Shown here: positions 33,648 through 42,463 of the stretch, piece after piece
Position numbering within the stretch: position 1 is the stretch's first letter
How the letters are laid out: the number at the start of each line of letters is the position of its first letter
Source of the DNA: an uncultured Hungatella sp.
GTDB taxonomy: Bacteria > Bacillota > Clostridia > Lachnospirales > Lachnospiraceae
Direction: 5' to 3'
NCBI GenBank assembly: GCA_910577935.1
Contig: CAJTOT010000020.1
Span: 1 to 64,000 of the forward strand
Length of the DNA stretch: 64,000 bases
The notes under the pieces: model-generated
The model's input: only the letters and a program-made list of their open reading frames with translations
Told to the model about the DNA's origin: nothing
The model's database searches: none
Position numbers and translations under genes: made by a program

Positions 33648-35318
33648 TTAGAATAATCCCGTAATCGCTCCGTCTTCATTGACATCAATGTTGTCTGCCG
33701 CCGGCTTCTTGGGCAGTCCCGGCATAGTCATGATGGCGCCTGTGAGGACCACCACAAAGCCTGCCCCCGCAGACACATAGGCGTCCCGCACGTTGACCGA
33801 GAAGCCTGTGGGCCGCCCCAGCCTGGTCTGGTCGTCAGACAGAGAATACTGTGTCTTTGCCATACACACAGGCAGATCTCCGAAGCCCATGTCGGAAATC
33901 TTCTGGAGCGCCTTCTTCGCCGCCGGAGCGTAGGTGACTCCGTCGGCGCCGTAGATCTCCCTGGCCACGGTGGCGATTTTGTCTTCCAGTCCCATGTCGT
34001 CGGGATACAGAGGCTTGTAGCGGCTCTCCTTTGTCTCAAGAGTCTCCAGAACCTTCCGGGCCAGGGCCTCTCCGCCTTTTCCGCCCTCTGCCCACACCTG
34101 GGACAGGGCGAACTCGCAGCCTTTTTCCTCACAGAACTGCTTAATATATCCATATTCAGCCTCGGTATCCGAGGTGAAGGAATTCAGAGTCACCACCACG
34201 GGGACGCCGTATTTCTGGATATTCTCAATATGCTTCTCCAGATTGACGATTCCCTTCCTGAGAGCCTCCAGATTCTCCCTTCCCAGGTCCGCCTTCGCCA
34301 CGCCGCCGTTGTACTTGAGAGCCCGCACCGTAGCCACGAGAACCACCGCATCCGGCTTTAAGCCTGCCTTACGGCACTTGATGTCCAGGAATTTCTCCGC
34401 TCCCAAATCCGCGCCGAAGCCTGCCTCTGTCACCACGATGTCAGCCAGCTTCAGGGCTGTCCTGGTGGCGCGGACACTGTTGCATCCGTGGGCGATATTG
34501 GCGAAAGGTCCTCCGTGGACCACGGCGCCTGTGTGCTCCAGGGTCTGGATCAGGTTCGGCTTGATGGCGTCCTTTAAAAGGGCCGCCATGGCTCCCACCG
34601 CGTTCAGCTCCTTGGCTGTCACCGGCTCCCCTGCGTAATTGTAAGCCACGATAATCTTTCCCAGTCTGTCCTTTAAGTCGGCCATGTCGCTGGCCAGGCA
34701 GAGGATAGCCATGATCTCCGAGGCGACGGTGATGACAAAGTGATCCTCCCTCACCACGCCGTCAGCCTTGGCTCCCAGCCCCACCACCACGTTTCTCAGG
34801 ACACGGTCATTCATGTCCAGACACCGTTTCCACAGAATCTGCCTGGTGTCGATATTCAGGGCATTCCCCTGCTGGATATGGTTGTCCAGAAGGGCGGCAA
34901 GAAGGTTGTTGGCAGAGGTGATGGCATGAAAATCTCCGGTAAAATGCAGATTCAGATCTTCCATGGGAACCACCTGGGCGTAACCGCCGCCGGCAGCCCC
35001 TCCCTTGATTCCGAAGCAGGGTCCCAGTGACGGCTCCCTGAGAGCGATGAGGGTCCTTTTACCCAGCCTGGACAGGGCGTCGCCCAGCCCCACGCTGGTG
35101 GTCGTCTTTCCCTCCCCCGCAGGCGTCGGGTTGATGGCCGTCACCAGCACCAGCTTGGCGTCGGGACGGTCCTTTACCTCCTCCCACAGCCGGTCGGTGA
35201 GCTTGGCCTTGTATCTGCCGTAAAGTTCCAAATCATCTTCCTTAATTCCGTAGGCCGATGCCACCTCCTTGATAGGCATCATCACTGCTTCCTGGGCAAT
35301 CTGGATATCTGTCTTCAT
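33648..35318 (-). CDS. fhs: Formate-tetrahydrofolate ligase
   Basis: ATP-dependent formation of 10-formyl-THF from formate, typical of Clostridia and central to one-carbon metabolism or acetogenesis. The 556-residue length matches the family. The P-loop is TPAGEGKTTTSVGLGDAL, with LREPSLGPCFGIKGGAAGGG just after. AAGGAGG precedes the ATG by 8 bases. It sits between ftsK and murE, with only 30 bases to ftsK, leaving no room for a THF riboswitch. Confidence 0.97.
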   Translation of the reverse strand: MKTDIQIAQEAVMMPIKEVASAYGIKEDDLELYGRYKAKLTDRLWEEVKDRPDAKLVLVTAINPTPAGEGKTTTSVGLGDALSRLGKRTLIALREPSLGPCFGIKGGAAGGGYAQVVPMEDLNLHFTGDFHAITSANNLLAALLDNHIQQGNALNIDTRQILWKRCLDMNDRVLRNVVVGLGAKADGVVREDHFVITVASEIMAILCLASDMADLKDRLGKIIVAYNYAGEPVTAKELNAVGAMAALLKDAIKPNLIQTLEHTGAVVHGGPFANIAHGCNSVRATRTALKLADIVVTEAGFGADLGAEKFLDIKCRKAGLKPDAVVLVATVRALKYNGGVAKADLGRENLEALRKGIVNLEKHIENIQKYGVPVVVTLNSFTSDTEAEYGYIKQFCEEKGCEFALSQVWAEGGKGGEALARKVLETLETKESRYKPLYPDDMGLEDKIATVAREIYGADGVTYAPAAKKALQKISDMGFGDLPVCMAKTQYSLSDDQTRLGRPTGFSVNVRDAYVSAGAGFVVVLTGAIMTMPGLPKKPAADNIDVNEDGAITGLF

Positions 35319-35348
35319 GTACATTTCCTCCTTATAATATGGGGTAAC

Positions 35349-38300
35349 TCATGACTCTTGGGACAACAGGTCTTCAAATTCTTCCATAGTCATCAGCACT
35401 TTTCTGGGTTTGGTTCCCTCTTCCTCTCCCACCACACCCGCTTCTGCCAGCTGGTCCATGATCCTGGCGGCCCGGTTAAAGCCGATCTTGTACATTCGCT
35501 GAAGCATGCCGATGGAAGCCTTTTCTTTCTCTATGATAAATTTGCCTGCCTGTTCAAAATATTCGTCTCTGCCGTTATTTTTCTGTTCCGGAGCGGCGGC
35601 TGACGGAGCCGCCATCCTGGTTTCTATGTCGGTCCGGTACTCGGCGCCCATGTTTTGGGAAGCTAAAAATTCCACCACCGCCGACACCTCCTGGTCGGAC
35701 ACAAAGGCGCCCTGGACACGCTGGGGCTTGGGAATTCCCTGGGGGAAGAACAGCATATCGCCCTTCCCGAGAAGTTTCTCCGCGCCGTACATGTCGATGA
35801 TGGTTCTGGAGTCCACGCCCGAGGACACGGCGAAGGCGATTCTTGAAGGCACGTTGGCCTTGATCAGGCCGGTGATAACATTCACCGACGGCCTCTGGGT
35901 GGCGATGACCAGATGGATTCCCGCGGCCCTGGCCAGCTGCGCCAGGCGGCAGATGGCGTCCTCCACCTCCCCCGGCGACACCATCATAAGGTCTGCCAGC
36001 TCGTCCACGATGATGACGATCTGAGGCATCCTCTCCGGCTTGTTCTCGTCTTCAATATCCTTGATATTCTCCACCTTCTGGTTGTACCCTTCCAGGTTCC
36101 TGACTCCGTATTGGGCGAACTTGTCATAGCGGCTCATCATCTCCGCCACCGCCCAGTTCAGGGCCCCCGACGCCTTCTTGGGATCTGTGACCACCGGGAT
36201 CAGCAGGTGGGGGATGCCGTTGTAAGCGCTCAACTCCACCACCTTGGGGTCCACCATGATCAGCTTCACGTCGTCGGGGCTGGCCTTGTAGAGAATACTC
36301 ATGATCAGCGTGTTGATGCACACCGACTTTCCGGAGCCTGTAGCTCCCGCGATGAGCAGATGGGGCATCTTGGCGATGTTGGTCACCACCACCTGGCCTC
36401 CTATGTCCTTGCCCACCGCAAAGGACAGCCTGGAGGAGGCCTTTTTAAACTCCTCCGACTCGAAAATCTCTCTCAAGTAGACGGTGACGTTCTCCTTGTT
36501 GGGAACCTCGATGCCCACCGCGGACTTGCCGGGGATAGGGGCCTCGATGCGGATGTCCGCCGCCGCCAGACTCAACTTGATGTCGTCTGCCAGGCCCACA
36601 ATCTTGCTCACCTTCACCCCCTGCTCCGGGTGCAGCTCATACCGGGTGACGGCTGGCCCGCAGCTGATGTCGGTCACCGTCACGCCCACGCCGAAATTCT
36701 TCAGGGTCTGCTGCAGCTTGATGGCGGTGTCCTTGTACTCCTGCTCCGAGTAGGCCCCTGCCGGCCGGGCTCCCCGGTTGAGCAGCGTCACCGGCGGGAA
36801 CTGATACTCCCGCTTCACCGCCTCTTTTTTCGGAACAGCGGCAGCCGGGATATCCACTCCCTTCTCCTCCCTGGCCTCCTGCCGCCTGGACTCCAGCTTC
36901 TTTTTAAGCGCTTCCGTGTCGCTCTCGATAATCTTTCCCGAGGCCGTCACCACCCGCTTACTTCCCTCCTCAATCTCAAAGTCGTCCACGATCTCCGTGC
37001 CCGGAATCTCCTCCCAGGGCTCCTGGAAGGCAGCTTCTTTTGTCTCCGGGACAAGCTCTGCCGCCGGGACAGACTCTGCCGCCGCGGGCTCAGGCCTCTG
37101 GTAACGGGAAGACATGTCTCTGTCAGCCACAGAGCCGCCCAAATAGGGTTCCGGCACCACGTGGGAAATATCCTCCAAAAGCGGCTCCTCCTCGTATCCG
37201 GGCGGAGCCGGCGTCAGGTTCCACGTTTCCTCTCCTCCGCCTTCCCACCGGTTCTCCTCCCCGCCGGCATAACCGGCTTCAGCCTGATATTCATCCTGGT
37301 ATTCATCATAATCATCCTGGTATCTGTCCAGGTATTCATCCCGGACGGCTGCGTCTGCCGTGTCCTGCCATGCCTCTCTCAGCGCCTGATGGACAATGCG
37401 CACATCGTCATCGTCAAAGGGCACGGTGTCATCTTCTTCGTCTATGTACTGCTGCGGCATGATAATCCTGCCTGTGAACACGTCTTCACCCCGGGGCTCC
37501 TCGGGCATGTCCTTGAGGGCCGTCTCGGGAACCGCCTTCCTCACAGGCTCCTGTTCCCCGCGCAGGCCAGGCTCATGGTCATACTCCCTCCCGCCCTCAT
37601 AGCCTTCCCGGCCTTCATAGTCCGAATCCAGGTACTCCTCCTGGCAGCCGTAGTCTTCCTGGAAAAATTCTTCCCCGGCTCCCAGCTTGGTGGAGCTCAA
37701 ATTCACTCCCCTTGCCTTCTGTTCTTCCCTGAACCGCCTTCTCTCCCTCTTCTCTTCTCTCTTTTCTTCCTGGCGTACTTTCCTCCGATCCGCGTCCTCT
37801 CTGGCATACTGATAGGCCTTTCCGCCGCTCTTCTTCACCACCGCCACCAGGGATTTCTCCGTCACGAGAACACAGCAGATGGCAAAGATCACCAGAAGCA
37901 GCAGGTATGTTCCCACCACTCCCACCGCAGAGCCCAGCCCCTGGGCCAGAAGACTGCCCACAAGGCCGCCTCCGGCACCCTTTTCCGCGGACCGGGCAAA
38001 GGCGTCTATGATCTTCTGCCCGTCTTTGTACCCGCTGCCGAACAGCATCTCCAGCAGACCGCACAGAACCAGCGTTCCCGACACCGCAGCCCCTGTCTTT
38101 AAGTAGGCGATGGGATTGCCCTTGTTGGACAAAGCAAAACAAGTGCCTACAAACAAAAGAACAGGCGCGACGAAGCCTACCAGCCCGAAGATCCCCAGCT
38201 GCACCCTTCTCAGCCAGTCTCCCGCCACGCCGCACAAGTGAAAATTACTTAAAAACAACAGCACCGCCAGCGCAAAGGACACGATGAGGAATACTTCTTC

Positions 38301-38456
38301 CCGCATAAAACCGTATTCCTTCTCCGACTCATTATCTCTGCTCTTACTCTGATTCTGCCGCCCCTGAGACTGCTTTTTGCCTGACGGCCGCGGTCCGGTC
38401 TTTGACGATGTGGTCTTTTTTGCGGTTGTCTTTCCGCTTTTTGCTGCCTGAGCCAC
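35349..38456 (-). CDS. ftsK: DNA translocase FtsK/SpoIIIE
   Basis: Hexameric ATP-driven DNA pump acting at the division or sporulation septum. The 1035 residues consist of a Lys/Gly-rich cytosolic tip, four membrane helices (about 55-205), a long acidic linker (about 205-560) and the motor: Walker A GATGSGKSVCIN, Walker B IIVDELADLMM, and the C-terminal gamma winged helix (FNRAARIMDQLAEAGVVG) that reads KOPS/SRS. It is clearly longer than Bacillus SpoIIIE (about 790), due to the linker, which contains Asp/Glu/Tyr-rich repeats. The start codon is GTG with GGAGG ten bases upstream. Confidence 0.95.
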   Translation of the reverse strand: MAQAAKSGKTTAKKTTSSKTGPRPSGKKQSQGRQNQSKSRDNESEKEYGFMREEVFLIVSFALAVLLFLSNFHLCGVAGDWLRRVQLGIFGLVGFVAPVLLFVGTCFALSNKGNPIAYLKTGAAVSGTLVLCGLLEMLFGSGYKDGQKIIDAFARSAEKGAGGGLVGSLLAQGLGSAVGVVGTYLLLLVIFAICCVLVTEKSLVAVVKKSGGKAYQYAREDADRRKVRQEEKREEKRERRRFREEQKARGVNLSSTKLGAGEEFFQEDYGCQEEYLDSDYEGREGYEGGREYDHEPGLRGEQEPVRKAVPETALKDMPEEPRGEDVFTGRIIMPQQYIDEEDDTVPFDDDDVRIVHQALREAWQDTADAAVRDEYLDRYQDDYDEYQDEYQAEAGYAGGEENRWEGGGEETWNLTPAPPGYEEEPLLEDISHVVPEPYLGGSVADRDMSSRYQRPEPAAAESVPAAELVPETKEAAFQEPWEEIPGTEIVDDFEIEEGSKRVVTASGKIIESDTEALKKKLESRRQEAREEKGVDIPAAAVPKKEAVKREYQFPPVTLLNRGARPAGAYSEQEYKDTAIKLQQTLKNFGVGVTVTDISCGPAVTRYELHPEQGVKVSKIVGLADDIKLSLAAADIRIEAPIPGKSAVGIEVPNKENVTVYLREIFESEEFKKASSRLSFAVGKDIGGQVVVTNIAKMPHLLIAGATGSGKSVCINTLIMSILYKASPDDVKLIMVDPKVVELSAYNGIPHLLIPVVTDPKKASGALNWAVAEMMSRYDKFAQYGVRNLEGYNQKVENIKDIEDENKPERMPQIVIIVDELADLMMVSPGEVEDAICRLAQLARAAGIHLVIATQRPSVNVITGLIKANVPSRIAFAVSSGVDSRTIIDMYGAEKLLGKGDMLFFPQGIPKPQRVQGAFVSDQEVSAVVEFLASQNMGAEYRTDIETRMAAPSAAAPEQKNNGRDEYFEQAGKFIIEKEKASIGMLQRMYKIGFNRAARIMDQLAEAGVVGEEEGTKPRKVLMTMEEFEDLLSQES

Positions 38457-38504
38457 CTGACTTCTGCCTCCTTAATTCAACTTTCTCTTTTTTCCAACGA
38501 AGAT

Positions 38505-38533
38505 AGTATACATAAAAACAGGAAAAATTGCAA
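38505..38533 (-). promoter_or_regulatory. SigA-type promoter of ftsK
   Basis: TTGCAA, 17-base spacer, TATACT read leftward, placing transcription start about 40 bases before the GTG start. Confidence 0.65.
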
Positions 38534-38538
38534 GGCTC

Positions 38539-39249
38539 TCACACATCGGCTCCGGCCTGCTTCTCATCAATAAGCTGGTGCAGCTTCCTGAGCGCCTCCC
38601 TGATCCCGCCCACCTCGTCGATGAGCCCCTGCTCCACCGCCTCTCTCCCCACCAGAACCGTCCCAAGGTCCCTGGTGAGCATCTCCGTGTTCAGCATGAG
38701 CTTTTTTACCTGGCCGTAGGCGATGTTGGAATGTCCCGACACAAAGCTCAGTATCCTGTCCTGGATCATCTCAAAATATTCATAGGTCTGGGCCGCCCCG
38801 ATGACCATCCCCGTCATCCGCACCGGATGAACCATCATGGTTCCTGTAGGGACAATAAATGAGTAGTCGGCGCACACCGCCAGAGGCACCCCGATGGAAT
38901 GGCTGCCGCCCAGCACCAGGGACACCGTGGGCATGGACAGGGAGGCGATCATCTCCGCGATGGCAAGCCCCGCGTCCACATCCCCTCCCGAGGTGTTGAG
39001 CAGCACCAGCATCCCCTCCACCTGGTCGTCGTCCTCCAGCGCCGCCAGCTGGGGCAGCACATGGTCATACTTGGTAGTCTTGGAATTCCCGGAAGCATTT
39101 TCATGGCCCTCCACCTCCCCGATAATGGACAGGAGGTGGATCTTCCTCTTTTCTCTGTTGTCCTCCAGGGTCATCTGCCCGTACTCTTCCAGCTTCGCGT
39201 CCTTTTTCTCTTCTATCTCTTTTTCGGTCTTCTTCTCGTCACGATTCAT
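38539..39249 (-). CDS. ClpP-family protease, TepA-like
   Basis: A 236-residue cytosolic serine protease of the ClpP/TepA (S14) type. The nucleophile region is LGGSHSIGVPLAVCADYSFI and the following histidine is in VHPVRMTGMVIG. The N-terminal 40 residues are very rich in Lys and Glu (RDEKKTEKEIEEKKDAKLEE). TepA of Bacillus aids protein export and spore development and its gene likewise neighbours spoIIIE, supporting the assignment. AAGGAG precedes the ATG. Confidence 0.9.
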   Translation of the reverse strand: MNRDEKKTEKEIEEKKDAKLEEYGQMTLEDNREKRKIHLLSIIGEVEGHENASGNSKTTKYDHVLPQLAALEDDDQVEGMLVLLNTSGGDVDAGLAIAEMIASLSMPTVSLVLGGSHSIGVPLAVCADYSFIVPTGTMMVHPVRMTGMVIGAAQTYEYFEMIQDRILSFVSGHSNIAYGQVKKLMLNTEMLTRDLGTVLVGREAVEQGLIDEVGGIREALRKLHQLIDEKQAGADV

Positions 39250-39315
39250 AGCCGCCGCTCCTTTTCAAACATGTTCTCTCTGTCCCAGTTTGTTTCAAAA
39301 CGGCGGTTCCTATAC

Positions 39316-39864
39316 TCAATATGTTCCTTTTTTCAAAAGTTTTCTTATATACGCAAAGGTTCTTTTTTCTCCCTCCCCGGCAAGCATGGCGAGGAGCTTT
39401 TCCAGAAGCGCCCTGGTTCTGGGGTGAAGCAGGATATAGGGACTCTCCCTCTCATAGTACTCCAGGGCGCTTCTGTCCGTATAGTCTTTTCCCTTGTAGA
39501 CCTTGCATGCGGCGATGCGGTCCATCACCATCTCTACCACATACTTAAGGGGCATCTTGTGTCCCGCCAGCCCCTCTTCTCTCTTATTGGTATAGTCAAT
39601 CCAGTACTCAAAGTGGTGCTTGTTCCGCCCCTTGTGGTGGAGCCACGCCGGGGAAAAGCCGTGAATCTCCCTTGCCGCCGCGTGGGGGCTGCGGTTTCCC
39701 TGATAATAGTACACACCGCTCCAGAACTCCTCAAAGCCGTACTTTGACAGATCGTGGAGAAGCCCCTGGCGGTACAGCCCCACCTGAAAACAGTGCTTCA
39801 TCACCAGCAGCTTATGTTCCGTAATGGTTTTAAAATGTTTCCCGATATTCTGCGCCTTGATCAT
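39316..39864 (-). CDS. DUF5662 family protein
   Basis: A 182-residue protein beginning MIKAQNIGKHFKTITEHKLL and containing QGLLHDLSKYGFEEFW and a conserved HGFSPAWLHHKGRNKHHFEY segment. The regularly spaced His and Asp residues resemble an HD-type metal site, but no enzymatic activity is established for the family. No signal peptide or membrane helix. GAGGAG precedes the ATG. It lies alone between tepA and the divergent cold-shock gene. Confidence 0.82.
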   Translation of the reverse strand: MIKAQNIGKHFKTITEHKLLVMKHCFQVGLYRQGLLHDLSKYGFEEFWSGVYYYQGNRSPHAAAREIHGFSPAWLHHKGRNKHHFEYWIDYTNKREEGLAGHKMPLKYVVEMVMDRIAACKVYKGKDYTDRSALEYYERESPYILLHPRTRALLEKLLAMLAGEGEKRTFAYIRKLLKKGTY

Positions 39865-39934
39865 ACTCTCTCCTCACTCATCACCCGGCCTGCCGCACAT
39901 CGCCTCAGGCAGTTCTAAATGGCCGTATGCCCTA

Positions 39935-39994
39935 ACAGTTCAAGGGATATCCGAACTGTAATTATCATACCGTTACTGTTCACATGCGTTCACA
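39935..39994. repeat. Small palindrome plus tandem GTTCACA repeat in intergenic region
   Basis: ACAGTTC and GAACTGT form perfect 7-base arms around an 11-base spacer that itself holds GGATATCC. Nineteen bases further GTTCACA occurs twice, 10 bases apart. The cluster lies upstream of the leftward DUF5662 gene and could be a regulatory site; nothing identifies the regulator. Confidence 0.35.
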
Positions 39995-40038
39995 GCAACC
40001 ATCATACCATAAGATTTCGCGGATTTCCACAAAACTAT

Positions 40039-40067
40039 TTGACACTCCCTTTCAATTATGCTATTCT
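40039..40067 (+). promoter_or_regulatory. SigA promoter of the cold-shock gene
   Basis: Perfect -35 TTGACA, 17-base spacer, -10 TATTCT, about 65 bases before the ATG. Confidence 0.75.
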
Positions 40068-40074
40068 TAGATAA

Positions 40075-40094
40075 GCCGCAAAATATACTGCGGC
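40075..40094 (+). promoter_or_regulatory. 5' leader hairpin of the cold-shock mRNA
   Basis: GCCGCA and TGCGGC pair around an 8-base A/T loop right at the expected 5' end of the transcript. Such a stem may protect the mRNA or act in temperature control; this is inference from position. Confidence 0.45.
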
Positions 40095-40132
40095 GCGAAT
40101 TTATTTTTATATCTATTTTGGAGGTAGGCATC

Positions 40133-40333
40133 ATGAGCAAGGGTACAGTTAAGTGGTTCAACAATCAGAAGGGTTATGGCTTCATCTGTGACGAGGAGGG
40201 CAACGATGTGTTCGTTCACTACTCCGGCCTGAATATGGACGGCTACAAGTCACTGGATGAAGGCGCTGCTGTTGAATTTGACGTGATCGAAGGCGCCAAA
40301 GGACCACAGGCTACAAACGTAACAAAATTATAA
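40133..40333 (+). CDS. Cold-shock protein, CspA family
   Basis: A 66-residue single cold-shock domain that binds single-stranded RNA and DNA and acts as RNA chaperone. RNP1 is KGYGFICDEE and RNP2 is DVFVHYSGL; the start MSKGTVKWFNNQ is canonical. GGAGGTAGG precedes the ATG. The frame stays open upstream, but the extra 25 residues are unlike the family. It has its own promoter, leader hairpin and downstream terminator. Confidence 0.96.
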   Translation: MSKGTVKWFNNQKGYGFICDEEGNDVFVHYSGLNMDGYKSLDEGAAVEFDVIEGAKGPQATNVTKL

Positions 40334-40470
40334 TCAACTAGTTACTAGTGTACCTTTTTCATTCTATATATAATTTGTCTTTTTTCAAAGGGATAAAGCC
40401 TTCGGCTGACTGCCCGGGGGGATTTGAATTATGTAAGGGAAGAGAGCTCTGCACCGTACTGTGATTAAAC

Positions 40471-40499
40471 AAAAAGCGCGCCGTTGGGCGCGTTTTTTG
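40471..40499. terminator. Bidirectional intrinsic terminator between csp and hslO
   Basis: CGCGCC and GGCGCG pair around GTTG; the stem is extended by a G-T pair and A-T pairs. T-runs (TTTTTT and, on the other strand, CTTTTTG) flank it on both sides, so it can serve both convergent genes. Confidence 0.8.
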
Positions 40500-40578
40500 T
40501 CTGTGCGGATTCTTCCGGCTGTCTTTTGTTGTCTTCTTCCGGTCTTCTTCCGGCCGCACATGCCGCCTTCCTCTTCTC

Positions 40579-41460
40579 CTATCCTGCCGCCCGCTCCATC
40601 AGCTCTTTAAGCTCCTCCGCATGGAACTCATATCTGGCGCCGCAGAAATGGCAGCTGACCTCCACAGGCTTTCCGTCATCGATCATGGACCGGAGCTCCT
40701 GCTTTCCGATGCTGATCAGGGCCTTCTCCACCCGCCTCTTGTCACATCCGCAGAAGAACCGCGCCGGAAGCCTGTCCGTGATCTCCAGCCCCATATCCCC
40801 CAGAAGCCTTCCCAGGATCTCCTCCGGGCTCAGTCCCTCGTCCAAAAGGGAGGTGACCGGGGGAAGCTCTCCAAGCCTCTCCTCCAGAGCGGCGGCGATG
40901 GACTCCTCCGCCCCCGGCATCATCTGAATGATAAATCCGCCGGCCTGCTTTACCGTGTTGTCCCTGTTCATCAGCACTCCCAGCGCCACGCTGGAGGGAG
41001 TCTGCTCCGAGGTGGCATAATAGTAAGTCAGGTCCTCCGCGATCTCCCCGCTCACCAGGATGGTCTGCCCCACATAAGGCTCCTTCAGCCCGATATCCTG
41101 GATGACACTGAGCACTCCCATGTCCAGGGCTCTCCCCACATCCAGTTTTCCTTTGTCGCTTGGGGGAAGCACTACCACCGGGTTGTTCACATACCCTTTC
41201 ACGCCGCCCTTAAAATCCGCCGTCACCGTCAGGCCGCCTATGGGACCGCTGCACTCGATCTTCAAGGTCAGCAGGTCCTTCTCATTTTTCATCATAGTCC
41301 CCATCATGGCGCCCGCCGTCAAAAGCCGTCCCAGCGCCGCCGTGGCCACAGGGCTCGTGCCGTGATTTGCCCTGGCCGTATCCACCAGCTCCCTGGAGGT
41401 GGCGCCGAAGACACGCACCTGCCCCCCCGCTGCTGTCCCTCTGATAATATAATCCGTCAT
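40579..41460 (-). CDS. hslO: Hsp33 redox-regulated chaperone
   Basis: A 293-residue holdase activated by oxidation. The C-terminal zinc-redox switch has the four cysteines as CGC and, 30 residues later, CHFC (FFCGCDKRR, SCHFCGARY). The N-terminal domain starts MTDYIIRGTAAGGQVRVF. Its ATG overlaps the methyltransferase stop (ATGA), and GGAGC precedes it, so the two genes are co-translated. Confidence 0.96.
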   Translation of the reverse strand: MTDYIIRGTAAGGQVRVFGATSRELVDTARANHGTSPVATAALGRLLTAGAMMGTMMKNEKDLLTLKIECSGPIGGLTVTADFKGGVKGYVNNPVVVLPPSDKGKLDVGRALDMGVLSVIQDIGLKEPYVGQTILVSGEIAEDLTYYYATSEQTPSSVALGVLMNRDNTVKQAGGFIIQMMPGAEESIAAALEERLGELPPVTSLLDEGLSPEEILGRLLGDMGLEITDRLPARFFCGCDKRRVEKALISIGKQELRSMIDDGKPVEVSCHFCGARYEFHAEELKELMERAAG

Positions 41461-42251
41461 GGTCTGCTCCTTTCTGTCCCTTCCGTCTTTCCCGCTCTCT
41501 CTTTCCCCTGTTCCCTGGCGATCACATAGACCCGCTGGCTGTCCTCCCTCACCGGTTCCCTCGTAAACGCGTCGTACACCGCCAGCAGCTCCAGCCCTGC
41601 CTCGCAGACGGCCTGCCTGATCTCCTCCAGGCCATAGGCCTTCTGGTAGTGAGTCTCGTCAAACCGGCGGTAAAGCTGTCCCTCTTCCCGGATAAACAGG
41701 GTCAGATCATACTCGTTGATCCCCGTCTCCCGGTCATAATGGTTATCCCAGATAAAGCTGCTCTCCTCCCGGCACTCGGCGATGGTGCTGTCCCCCAGTA
41801 TCCGGCTGTATTTATATTCGGTGTTCAAATCAAAAATCAGAATTCCCTCCGGGTCCAGATAATTGTTTACAAGCCGGAGAACTTTAACCAGATCCTCATG
41901 CCTGGTAATGTAATTCATGGAATCGCAGACGCTCACCACCGCCCTCACGGTTCCGTACAGCTCAAACTCCCTCATGTCCTGGAGAAGATACAGGATGTCC
42001 AGCCCTGTCCCGGCCTTTTTTTCCATAGCGATCCGGAGCATGTCGCAGGAATTGTCCACCCCGATCATGTCATAGCCCGCCTGCGCCAGAAGCTCCGTCA
42101 AGGCGCCGGTTCCGCATCCCAGCTCCAGCACAAGGCCGTCATGAATTCCGTATTCCTTCAAAAGACTCCGGATATAGCATGCCCACTCTTTATAGGGAAT
42201 GTTGTCCATAAATGTATCGTATACCTCAGCGAAGCTGGTGTACGCGTCCAT
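41457..42251 (-). CDS. Class I SAM-dependent methyltransferase
   Basis: A 264-residue protein starting MDAYTSFAEVYDTFMDNIPY, with SAM motif I VLELGCGTGALTELL, motif II IGVDNSCDML and a DSMNYI segment resembling motif IV. It belongs to the broad methyltransferase group linked to hslO in Lachnospiraceae; the substrate is unknown. AGGAGG precedes the ATG by 8 bases. A longer open frame exists upstream but is Arg-rich and crosses a terminator, so I reject it. Confidence 0.86.
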   Translation of the reverse strand: MDAYTSFAEVYDTFMDNIPYKEWACYIRSLLKEYGIHDGLVLELGCGTGALTELLAQAGYDMIGVDNSCDMLRIAMEKKAGTGLDILYLLQDMREFELYGTVRAVVSVCDSMNYITRHEDLVKVLRLVNNYLDPEGILIFDLNTEYKYSRILGDSTIAECREESSFIWDNHYDRETGINEYDLTLFIREEGQLYRRFDETHYQKAYGLEEIRQAVCEAGLELLAVYDAFTREPVREDSQRVYVIAREQGKERAGKTEGTERSRP

Positions 42252-42351
42252 GCAAAAGCCTCCTTTTCCTCTGCCGAATCTGTGTTTTTCTGTCCTGGCA
42301 TACCTGAATACATGCCGCCTATCCGACGGCGGGATTTTTACGGTAACCAAA

Positions 42352-42381
42352 AAGAGCAGGGGAACCAGGCCTCCTGCTCTT
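42352..42381 (-). terminator. Intrinsic terminator after the SEC-C gene
   Basis: AAGAGCAGG and CCTGCTCTT form a perfect 9-base stem; on the minus strand it is followed by TTTTT. It separates the SEC-C gene from the methyltransferase/hslO pair. Confidence 0.7.
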
Positions 42382-42463
42382 CTTCTCGCGCCGGGCGGTC
42401 TGCGCCGAGGACAAAGACGCCGGGATTCCCGCCCATAAGCCGCTCCCGCCGTTCTCTGCCGTC

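Noticed and set aside
35319..35348. THF riboswitch ahead of fhs
   Set aside because: Only 30 bases separate fhs from ftsK and no aptamer-like pairing is present.
35913..38102. 729-codon open frame on the plus strand opposite ftsK
   Set aside because: It mirrors the GC-rich codons of ftsK, has no recognisable domains or ribosome site, and ftsK is unquestionably the real gene.
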